A program made the translations under genes and the position numbers. A stretch of DNA of 5,090 nucleotides. Origin: an uncultured Lachnospiraceae bacterium (GTDB lineage: Bacteria; Bacillota_A; Clostridia; Lachnospirales; Lachnospiraceae). The notes below the pieces were generated by a model that had not been told where the DNA came from, searched no databases, and saw nothing but the letters and a program-made list of their open reading frames with translations. Position 1 is the first letter of the stretch; the number at the start of each line of letters is the position of its first letter. The DNA lies in contig CAJTOU010000114.1 in the NCBI GenBank assembly GCA_910577835.1, positions 1 to 5,090 of the forward strand, written 5' to 3'. Positions 1 to 4,223 of the stretch are shown in pieces.

Positions 1-6
1 GTATCG

Positions 7-48
7 GGAAGTGGCGCAGTAAACACTTGCCAGTGAGCGCCACTTCCT
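7..48. repeat. Inverted repeat just downstream of the small RHH-like gene
   Basis: An 11-base perfect inverted repeat has arms at 7-17 (GGAAGTGGCGC) and 38-48 (GCGCCACTTCC), separated by 20 bases. It begins immediately after the stop codon of the minus-strand gene ending at 49. No T-run follows on the minus strand, so it is not a typical terminator for that gene. On the plus strand it is followed by only TTT. The loop contains one copy of the near-palindrome CACTTGCCAGTG (24-35). It could be a protein-binding or recombination-associated site, or a 3'-end RNA hairpin; the sequence does not decide. Confidence 0.6.
24..35. repeat. CACTTGCCAGTG repeat, copy 1
   Basis: This 12-base motif is symmetrical at 10 of 12 positions (CACTtGCcAGTG). 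An identical copy is at 233-244 in the same orientation, and the first eight bases recur at 412-419. This copy lies in the loop of the 7-48 inverted repeat. A two-fold symmetric short site is the kind bound by ribbon-helix-helix dimers, so it may be a site for the adjacent gene product (inference). Confidence 0.5.
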
Positions 49-219
49 TTACATATTTTCAAGGGCTTTTATCCCGTCCCGTAACCCTTGTGGGCGTTTT
101 ACGCCTTTCCGTTCGCAATAATCATCAAGTATCTTTAATTCCCCTTGTGTTACACGAATATCCAAACGAATATTTTTAGGATTTTCTTCAACGGGTCGCC
201 CTCGTTTCTTTGGCGGCAT
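49..219 (-). CDS. Small AT-hook / ribbon-helix-helix-like mobile-element protein, 56 aa
   Basis: The 56-residue product starts with a basic segment containing an AT-hook-like KKRGRP (residues 4-9). A short beta-strand-like stretch (NIRLDIRV, 16-23) follows, then two predicted helices (about 25-37 and 42-55). That is the layout of a ribbon-helix-helix DNA-binding protein. Very similar short proteins are common on integrative and conjugative elements of gut Firmicutes (recalled, not searched); the exact role, regulator or relaxosome accessory, is unknown. The open frame extends upstream to 339, but I chose the ATG at 219. A perfect AGGAGG (225-230) sits five bases before it and a TATAAT lies at 250-255, so the longer start would precede the promoter. 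The leader carries a near-palindrome identical to one just past the stop, which suggests self-regulation. No other gene in the window is clearly in its operon. Confidence 0.75.
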   Translation of the reverse strand: MPPKKRGRPVEENPKNIRLDIRVTQGELKILDDYCERKGVKRPQGLRDGIKALENM

Positions 220-224
220 ATTCA

Positions 225-255
225 CCTCCTCCCACTTGCCAGTGTCTTTATTATA
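225..255 (-). promoter_or_regulatory. Promoter -10 and ribosome site of the small RHH-like gene
   Basis: On the minus strand a perfect TATAAT (250-255) lies about 30 bases upstream of the ATG at 219. No good -35 is visible 16-18 bases further upstream (TTTTAT at best). AGGAGG at 225-230 decides the start codon. The site CACTTGCCAGTG (233-244) lies between the two, near the expected transcription start. Confidence 0.55.
233..244. repeat. CACTTGCCAGTG repeat, copy 2 (candidate operator)
   Basis: This is an exact copy of the 12-mer at 24-35. It is placed between the -10 box and the Shine-Dalgarno of the RHH-like gene. A bound dimer here would block transcription start, so this is a candidate autoregulatory operator (inference). 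Confidence 0.5.
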
Positions 256-274
256 ATTGATTACCGACAATAAT

Positions 275-301
275 AAAAGGACAGCTATCGTCTGTCCTTT
301 T
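275..301. terminator. Bidirectional terminator-like hairpin
   Basis: A perfect 10-base stem, AAAAGGACAG (275-284) and CTGTCCTTTT (292-301), has a 7-base loop. On the minus strand the stem runs into TTTTATTATT. On the plus strand it runs into TTTTGTTTTA. For the minus strand it would stop read-through from the radical SAM operon into the small RHH-like gene. Confidence 0.8.
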
Positions 302-327
302 GTTTTACCTTTTTTGATTATTGGAAA

Positions 328-354
328 GGGCGGCAGCACTTTTTGCTGTCGCCC
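328..354. terminator. Second GC-rich hairpin, probable terminator of the radical SAM operon
   Basis: Arms GGGCGGCAGCA (328-338) and TGCTGTCGCCC (344-354) pair at 10 of 11 positions, with a G-U wobble on the plus strand and a C-A mismatch on the minus strand. The loop is 5 bases. On the minus strand TTTCC follows, so it is a weaker terminator than the hairpin at 275-301, which comes next in that direction. It lies 112 bases past the stop of radical SAM protein B. Confidence 0.5.
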
Positions 355-387
355 CTTGATTACCTACCAGCAAGAACAGACAAGGCT

Positions 388-425
388 GTCAACGGTGGGC
401 GGAAGCCCATTCACTTGCCGTTGAC
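388..425. repeat. Two-tier inverted repeat with GGAA loop (candidate cruciform or oriT-like site)
   Basis: Outer arms GTCAACGG (388-395) and CCGTTGAC (418-425) are perfect. Inside, TGGGC (396-400) and GCCCA (405-409) pair across a GGAA tetraloop. The two stems are contiguous on the left and separated by an 8-base bulge on the right (410-417), which contains most of a third CACTTGCC copy (412-419). There is no T-run on either side, so it is not an ordinary terminator. It sits in a non-coding stretch of what appears to be a mobile element; a transfer-origin, recombination or RNA-structure role is possible but unproven. Confidence 0.55.
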
Positions 426-465
426 TGGCTCGGCTGGACTTGCTATCTGTTCGATAAACTGGAAG

Positions 466-1374
466 TTAGCGATTTCTTTTTCCGGTATTCTCTGTCCCAC
501 GGATTTCCTCATGATAGAAATAATCTACGATCACCGGATGTCCCTGCGGGACTCTGCCATAAGGCATTTCATTATCCACAAAGGCACAATCATACTTCTT
601 AGCCATTTTCTCAGCTTTTACTTCAAGTGCTTCAAAGTAGCTGCGGTTATGCTTGTTATAGATCTCGTCGTAAAGTGGTACAAGATCAGGATATTTTCCG
701 GCGATATAATCCATAATTGTCTTTTTGAAACCGCCTCGAAGATTGAGATTTTCGAGCCAGAACAGATCGCACTGATCCTTTACCCGCTCAAAGATTGCTT
801 CAAAATCCGTGATACCGGGGAATACCGGGGATACGAAACAGACTGTACGGATACCTGCTTCATATACCTGCTTCATAGCAGAGATACGGCGCTCAATGCT
901 CGAAGCAGAGTCCATATCGTTCTTGAAATTTTCATCTAGTGTGTTGATCGACCATGAAACGGTTACACGTCCAAGCTTCTTCAGTAGATCAATATCCCGT
1001 ACCACAAGATCCGACTTTGTGCAAATCAGAATATCTGCATCACTGCCGATCAGCTGCTCCAGAAGTTTTCTGGTATTCCCGAATTGCTCCTCCTGTGGAT
1101 TGTAGCCATCTGTCACAGAACCGATGACCACCCGCTGTCCGGCATATTTCTTCGGATTTTTAATTTCCGGCCAATGCTTCACATCAAGGAAAGTGCCCCA
1201 TTCCTCCTTGTGCCCGGTAAAGCGCTTCATAAAAGAAGCATAGCAATACTTGCAGGCATGTGTACAGCCCACATAGGGATTGACCGAGTAACCGCCTACC
1301 GGCAGACTAGACTTAGTCATGATGTTCTTTGTTTCCACCTCACGAATGAGGATTCCATTTATTACTTCTTCCAT
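466..1374 (-). CDS. Radical SAM mobile pair protein B (SPL-like radical SAM protein), 302 aa
   Basis: This is a radical SAM enzyme with the cluster-binding motif CTHACKYC, a CX3CX2C arrangement (C37, C41, C44) that ligates a [4Fe-4S] cluster for S-adenosylmethionine cleavage. Downstream, VTDGYNPQEEQ (about 88-97) and the ILICTKSDLVVRD segment (about 115-127) match the SPL-like branch (COG1533 type, related in layout to spore photoproduct lyase). The length and a full C-terminal half suggest an intact cytoplasmic enzyme. It is the last gene of the MarR / radical SAM A / radical SAM B operon and overlaps the preceding gene by 13 bases. Its own ribosome site, AGAGG, lies inside that gene ten bases before the ATG. 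I recognise the pair as the named but functionally unknown 'radical SAM mobile pair'; the A and B labels are from memory. The substrate cannot be told from the sequence. Confidence 0.88.
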   Translation of the reverse strand: MEEVINGILIREVETKNIMTKSSLPVGGYSVNPYVGCTHACKYCYASFMKRFTGHKEEWGTFLDVKHWPEIKNPKKYAGQRVVIGSVTDGYNPQEEQFGNTRKLLEQLIGSDADILICTKSDLVVRDIDLLKKLGRVTVSWSINTLDENFKNDMDSASSIERRISAMKQVYEAGIRTVCFVSPVFPGITDFEAIFERVKDQCDLFWLENLNLRGGFKKTIMDYIAGKYPDLVPLYDEIYNKHNRSYFEALEVKAEKMAKKYDCAFVDNEMPYGRVPQGHPVIVDYFYHEEIRGTENTGKRNR

Positions 1375-2051
1375 GATTTCTGTACCTCTAACACTTTATT
1401 AAATTCTTCCGGCATTTCCTGAATCATATTTTCATCCCCTATGATAGGGACAAGGTCTTCCTTCATAAACACCGGAATGCCGAGCTTATGTGCCTGGTCC
1501 GTCAGAGACCATGCCCATTCCGTCTCCGTATGAATCTTCCTGCTCTGAGCTCCGGTCATGGTGCCGACAACGATCCAATTGATTCCGGAAAGGTCAACTG
1601 TGCCGGGATCGTCGAATAACGGCTCAAAGGTAACATGATAATGTTTTGCTCTGACGTTTTTCCGAAGGGCGTCGATACGCCACAGTTCTGCTTTCCTCGT
1701 CACCGTAACGCCAAACCATGCGTTTTCCAGATCGGTATCAAAATCCAGCAAATCAGGTCGCTTGGTAAGGAACAGGAACTGATGCTGTGGATTTTCACGG
1801 ATCTTTGCAAATACCTCGCCTCTCCATTCCGGCTTCCATCCAGAGAGATCGCTCATGCCGGTAAGAAGAAAGTTCTGCGGACGTTTCTTTTCCATCATCT
1901 TGAGCTTACCCGGAAAGAATTCAGGGGCAGCGAAGTCATCAATCATATGCCAGCGTTTCACGTTGTTGCGGGCATAGCAATATGCACACCCCACTGTGCA
2001 GCCAATGACGATATTCATGTTCTGAATCTGATCTTTGATACAAATACTCAT
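1362..2051 (-). CDS. Radical SAM mobile pair protein A (DUF5131-like radical SAM protein), 229 aa
   Basis: This short radical SAM protein has its cluster motif near the N-terminus: CTVGCAYC, CX3CX2C (C18, C22, C25). Segments such as FLLTGMSDLSGW (61-72), FLFLTKRPD (92-100), WFGVTVT (112-118) and INWIVVGTMTG (157-167) resemble the DUF5131 / phage Gp37-Gp68-like group (recalled similarity). I chose ATG 2051. The frame is open upstream to a GTG at 2063, but that GTG abuts the AGGAG Shine-Dalgarno, whereas ATG 2051 is 11 bases from it. The ATG also overlaps the MarR stop as ATGA, indicating translational coupling. The 13-base overlap with radical SAM B implies fixed co-production of the two enzymes. 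The pair may act on one substrate sequentially or as a complex (inference); the reaction is unknown. Confidence 0.88.
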   Translation of the reverse strand: MSICIKDQIQNMNIVIGCTVGCAYCYARNNVKRWHMIDDFAAPEFFPGKLKMMEKKRPQNFLLTGMSDLSGWKPEWRGEVFAKIRENPQHQFLFLTKRPDLLDFDTDLENAWFGVTVTRKAELWRIDALRKNVRAKHYHVTFEPLFDDPGTVDLSGINWIVVGTMTGAQSRKIHTETEWAWSLTDQAHKLGIPVFMKEDLVPIIGDENMIQEMPEEFNKVLEVQKSWKK

Positions 2052-2485
2052 GACTTCTGCCACTCCTCAAGATTCTTTCTGATGCAGTCGAGGCATTCCT
2101 CAAACCGGGTAATTTCTTCCTCTGAAAAACCTTTGTAGTAAATACTGCCCATCTCATCAGATACAGAATCGTACTCGCCCTTTAAGGCATGTGCTTTCTC
2201 AGTCAGAAACAGGAGTGTTTTCCTTTTGTCCGTTTTAGACTGAACACGGCTTATCAGCCCTTGATTTTCCATTCTTTCCAGCATCGTAGTAAGAGATGTT
2301 ATCGCTAATCCGCATTTAGTCGAGAGTGACCTGATTGAGATACCATCCTCCTGCCACAGCACATAAAGAATACGCCCCTGGGCTCCATTAAACGCATCAA
2401 TATTCTTTTCGCTGAGAATCTTCTCGAAAATCCGGTCTCCAAGCTGTTTTATTTTGGTAACAAGAAATCCTCCATTCATTTCCAT
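2048..2485 (-). CDS. MarR-family transcriptional regulator of the radical SAM pair, 145 aa
   Basis: This is a winged helix-turn-helix protein of normal MarR length. The DNA-binding domain covers about residues 31-95. The recognition helix is around 60-75 (LAITSLTTMLERMENQGLI spans 60-78), and the wing carries the family signature DKRK (D86, R88). Helices at both ends would form the dimer interface. A CLDC pair (C131, C134) near the C-terminus could bind metal or sense redox (speculation). The ATG at 2485 has AGGAG seven bases upstream. It is the first gene of the operon and overlaps radical SAM A by four bases (ATGA). Its promoter region is wrapped in a 17-base perfect inverted repeat, so it most likely represses itself and both radical SAM genes until a ligand binds. 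It fits the MarR type associated with radical SAM mobile pairs. Confidence 0.9.
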   Translation of the reverse strand: MEMNGGFLVTKIKQLGDRIFEKILSEKNIDAFNGAQGRILYVLWQEDGISIRSLSTKCGLAITSLTTMLERMENQGLISRVQSKTDKRKTLLFLTEKAHALKGEYDSVSDEMGSIYYKGFSEEEITRFEECLDCIRKNLEEWQKS

Positions 2486-2488
2486 ACA

Positions 2489-2536
2489 AAAGCTCCTATA
2501 TAGTAGTTTATTAAAAACATACTATATAGGAGCTTT
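2489..2536. promoter_or_regulatory. Perfect 17-base inverted repeat, probable MarR operator
   Basis: Arms at 2489-2505 and 2520-2536 are perfectly complementary (core AGCTCCTATATAGTA / TACTATATAGGAGCT) with 14 bases between. Each arm also contains the small palindrome CTATATAG. The right arm covers almost all of the 17-base spacer between the -35 and -10 boxes, plus two bases of the -10 box. The left arm lies in the leader and includes the Shine-Dalgarno. Because the predicted transcription start falls between the arms, the mRNA holds only one arm, so a DNA operator is more likely than an RNA hairpin. Confidence 0.85.
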
Positions 2537-2544
2537 ATTGTCAA
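2516..2544 (-). promoter_or_regulatory. Promoter of the MarR / radical SAM operon
   Basis: On the minus strand a consensus -35 TTGACA (2539-2544) is followed by a 17-base spacer and the -10 candidate TATGTT (2516-2521, four of six matches). A transcription start near 2509 would give a leader of about 24 bases. Confidence 0.75.
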
Positions 2545-2627
2545 CAGTTTATATGTCCTAATAGGTAAATTCCGTTTTTTCAATTCTCCAAACTGGAATT
2601 GTTCAAGCTTTTCAAATACTAACGTCC

Positions 2628-2960
2628 TTAATTCTGTTCAATAATTGATTTATAGTAGTTACCAAAGTCAGCAAGTGAATTAACAATTGGAAGCATTTTT
2701 GTTCCGAGTTCCGTTAAGCCGTATTCAACTCTCGGTGGCTGCTCATGGTAATCGTGGCGATATGCCAGCCCATCACTCATCATTTGTCTTAAACTATCTG
2801 TCAAAACCTTTTGTGAAATACCATCTATACTTCGTTGTAGCTCATTGAATCTCCATGGACGCTCTTTCAAGTTACGCAAAATCAGCAGTTTCCATTTTCC
2901 TCCGATAAGAGATACTGCTGTTGCAACTGGGCATTCCGGTAATTCTTCTTTTGCTCGCAT
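2628..2960 (-). CDS. HxlR-family winged-helix transcriptional regulator, 110 aa
   Basis: The protein has the typical HxlR size and hallmarks: a conserved N-terminal cysteine (C10, in ECPV), the LIGGKWKLLILRNL helix (18-31), RFNELQRSIDGISQKVLTDS (37-56) as the helix-turn-helix, and a wing around YRHDYHEQPPRVEYGLTELG (67-86). In relatives such as YodB and HypR the N-terminal cysteine senses electrophiles or oxidants, so redox or quinone sensing is plausible here (inference). I chose ATG 2960 because GGAGG lies eight bases upstream; the GTG at 2969 is too close to that site. It is divergent from the cupin gene at 3103, with a shared operator candidate between them. No convincing terminator follows; the weak hairpin after the gene lacks a T-run. 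Confidence 0.9.
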   Translation of the reverse strand: MRAKEELPECPVATAVSLIGGKWKLLILRNLKERPWRFNELQRSIDGISQKVLTDSLRQMMSDGLAYRHDYHEQPPRVEYGLTELGTKMLPIVNSLADFGNYYKSIIEQN

Positions 2961-2979
2961 AATTCTCACCTCCGAGTCT

Positions 2980-3008
2980 ATTGTAACACATTCATTTTTG
3001 AGTGTACA
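2980..3008 (-). promoter_or_regulatory. Promoter of the HxlR-type gene
   Basis: On the minus strand TGTACA (3003-3008, four of six to consensus) and TACAAT (2980-2985, five of six) are spaced by 17 bases. The predicted start lies about 12-15 bases upstream of GGAGG. Confidence 0.55.
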
Positions 3009-3010
3009 GT

Positions 3011-3038
3011 TACAAAAAGGTGCGTACTTGTTTTTGTA
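3011..3038. promoter_or_regulatory. Candidate HxlR operator in the divergent intergenic region
   Basis: Perfect 8-base arms TACAAAAA (3011-3018) and TTTTTGTA (3031-3038) flank a 12-base centre. The right side overlaps the -35 of the cupin promoter, and the left side lies two bases from the -35 of the HxlR promoter. One bound dimer could therefore control both genes (inference). Confidence 0.6.
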
Positions 3039-3056
3039 TGTGTCTCACACTATACT
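3028..3056 (+). promoter_or_regulatory. Promoter of the cupin gene
   Basis: TTGTTT (3028-3033) and TATACT (3051-3056) are spaced by 17 bases. The -10 matches five of six consensus bases; the -35 is weak, as expected for a regulated promoter. Confidence 0.6.
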
Positions 3057-3102
3057 AATACCAAGCAACCAGAAACTACAAATTAACTATGGAGGTATTA
3101 TT

Positions 3103-3456
3103 ATGGCAAATTACACAAAAACAACTATTGGAAAGGAAAACCGAATTGAGCTGCATGAAAAGTTGTCTTTAACAGGTGCAGAAATCAGTTTAAATGAACT
3201 ACCTGCAGGAGCAAATGTCCCATTTGTTCATTCTCATAAAGAAAATGAAGAAATCTATGGAATTCTTTCAGGTAACGGCAAAGCCATAATTGATGGAGAA
3301 GAAATTAGCCTTTCAACTGGAGACTGGCTAAAAATCGCACCTGCTGCAAAGCGTCAGTTTTTTGCATCCGATATTTCTGGAATTACTTATATCTGCATTC
3401 AGGTAAAAGAAAATTCTCTGGAACATTTTACAGCAGAGGATGCCGTAATCGGCTAA
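3103..3456 (+). CDS. Small single-domain cupin protein, 117 aa
   Basis: This is a one-domain beta-barrel cupin. Motif 1 is recognisable: HSH (H43, H45), E50 and G57 match the HxH...E...G metal-binding pattern. In motif 2 (GDWLKIAPAAKRQF, 73-86) the usual PxG becomes PAA, and the histidine position is occupied by arginine (R84). The fourth metal ligand thus appears to be lost, so metal-dependent catalysis is doubtful and a binding or altered active-site role is possible. The ATG has GGAGG (3091-3095) seven bases upstream; the in-frame extension upstream crosses the promoter and is not real. It is divergently paired with the HxlR regulator, and HxlR targets are often detoxification genes. The gene is monocistronic, with a strong terminator 20 bases after the stop. 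Confidence 0.88.
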   Translation: MANYTKTTIGKENRIELHEKLSLTGAEISLNELPAGANVPFVHSHKENEEIYGILSGNGKAIIDGEEISLSTGDWLKIAPAAKRQFFASDISGITYICIQVKENSLEHFTAEDAVIG

Positions 3457-3476
3457 TTAAAAGTATTTATTTACAA

Positions 3477-3521
3477 AAATGCACAGTTCACGGTAAGCTA
3501 AGAACTGTGCATTTCTTTTTT
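3477..3521. terminator. Strong bidirectional terminator
   Basis: A perfect 13-base stem, AAATGCACAGTTC (3477-3489) and GAACTGTGCATTT (3502-3514), has a 12-base loop. Six Ts follow after one C on the plus strand (3516-3521). On the minus strand the stem runs into TTTTTG. It ends the cupin gene and also the minus-strand genes arriving from the right. Confidence 0.9.
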
Positions 3522-3562
3522 GTTCAATATTACGTTTTCTCAATTTTTCAAACAAGAAGTTA

Positions 3563-3709
3563 TCAGTGATTATCTTTTAGAAAACAGCCAACTACAGCGA
3601 CGCCAAATCCAAGAACACCTAGGACATATCCCCAAAAATTATTTGTTGTCACAGCAATTCCTAAAAGTATTATTGCAATCCCCAATAACTCAATCTTAAT
3701 TCCTTTCAT
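3563..3709 (-). CDS. Small hydrophobic membrane protein, 48 aa
   Basis: A short frame from ATG 3709 to TGA 3563 encodes 48 residues. A hydrophobic stretch at about 7-20 (ELLGIAIILLGIAV) and a second at about 25-43 (FWGYVLGVLGFGVAVVGCF) are joined by a polar TTNN turn, and the tail is charged (KDNH). This looks like a two-helix membrane hairpin. It starts 21 bases after the stop of the 119-residue gene and is followed by a terminator, so it is probably the last gene of that transcript. The ribosome site is weak (GAAG only), which lowers certainty, but the amphipathic-free, glycine-rich hydrophobic composition is not what a random frame usually gives. I do not recognise a named family. It could be a small membrane-associated accessory protein. 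Confidence 0.65.
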   Translation of the reverse strand: MKGIKIELLGIAIILLGIAVTTNNFWGYVLGVLGFGVAVVGCFLKDNH

Positions 3710-3730
3710 CGCAAATATCTTCGTTACAAA

Positions 3731-4090
3731 CTACGATTTGTCGATTTTTTCATAATCATATTTTATCATACAGACTTTAAGAAATCTATTCATTTTCACT
3801 TGATTTTCGGAATAGTATGGGCTACTGTCTATCAAATTCTTGTGTGTTACTTTACCGCACATGAGCATTGTATTTTGTATTGTCATCTCCCTTGCGTTGA
3901 CATAATCCGAATCAGTCCCAAATTTGTTTACCATTTCCCGCAGCATATTTCGTCCCTCATCAGAAATGGAGAGATTAACTGGCTGCTGCGTCACTTTTCT
4001 GCCTGCATTTGTTTCAGATACCTTTTCCTGCACATGATTTGCAACAGCCCCCATATAACAATAATTACTTCCAATTCCATTCACACTCAT
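3731..4090 (-). CDS. Uncharacterised protein, 119 aa
   Basis: I do not recognise a characterised function. From ATG 4090 the product has a polar N-terminus (MSVNGIGSNY) without a signal peptide. A short segment, VNLSISDEGRNMLREMVNKF (38-57), looks like a strand followed by an amphipathic helix. The C-terminus is basic and mixed, ending EKIDKS, and there are three cysteines (C11, C78, C107). I chose this start because GGAGG lies ten bases upstream; the ATG at 4126 lacks such a site. It lies 133 bases downstream of the DUF6033-like gene on the same strand and just before the 48-residue membrane protein, so it may be co-transcribed with both. The VxLSIS-type segment vaguely recalls SVSINSSLLSKA in the neighbour, hinting at related architecture (weak inference). 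Confidence 0.7.
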   Translation of the reverse strand: MSVNGIGSNYCYMGAVANHVQEKVSETNAGRKVTQQPVNLSISDEGRNMLREMVNKFGTDSDYVNAREMTIQNTMLMCGKVTHKNLIDSSPYYSENQVKMNRFLKVCMIKYDYEKIDKS

Positions 4091-4223
4091 TTTTAAATAT
4101 CCTCCATCTTTGATACAGCGGCCCATCTGTCGGTCAGAGCCGCATCCGCTCCCTTATAAAGTCCGAGCAGTTACTCTCGACAAAGGCGCGTGGTTTTTGC
4201 GCCCCTGCCGGAAAAAATAATAT
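4091..4223 (-). other. Hairpin-rich intergenic leader
   Basis: This 133-base gap on the minus strand holds three consecutive predicted stems. GGCGC (4185-4189) with GCGCC (4199-4203), followed by TTTG on the minus strand, is a weak terminator or attenuator. GTC-c-GAG (4161-4167) pairs with CTCGAC (4176-4181). GCGGC (4118-4122) pairs with GCCGC (4139-4143) around an inner CTG/CAG pair. The segment then runs into GGAGG and the ATG at 4090. It could be a structured 5' leader of the downstream gene. Confidence 0.5.

Noticed and set aside
220..339. N-terminal extension of the RHH-like protein
   Set aside because: It crosses a terminator hairpin and the TATAAT box; AGGAGG supports the ATG at 219.
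343..2138. Several long plus-strand open frames opposite the radical SAM and MarR genes (for example 343-939, 809-1105, 1084-1422, 1635-2138)
   Set aside because: They lie antisense to genes with clear motifs, lack good ribosome sites and read as cysteine-, serine- and isoleucine-rich shadow translations.
1939..2157. Minus-strand frame overlapping the MarR and radical SAM A junction
   Set aside because: It is a different frame through two well-supported genes, with no ribosome site or recognisable domain.
2581..2601. Hairpin CAATTC / GAATTG considered as terminator of the HxlR gene
   Set aside because: The stem is only six to seven pairs with a bulge, and A rather than T follows it on the minus strand.
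2845..3102. N-terminal extension of the cupin frame
   Set aside because: It would run antisense through the HxlR gene and through the cupin promoter; GGAGG before ATG 3103 fixes the start.
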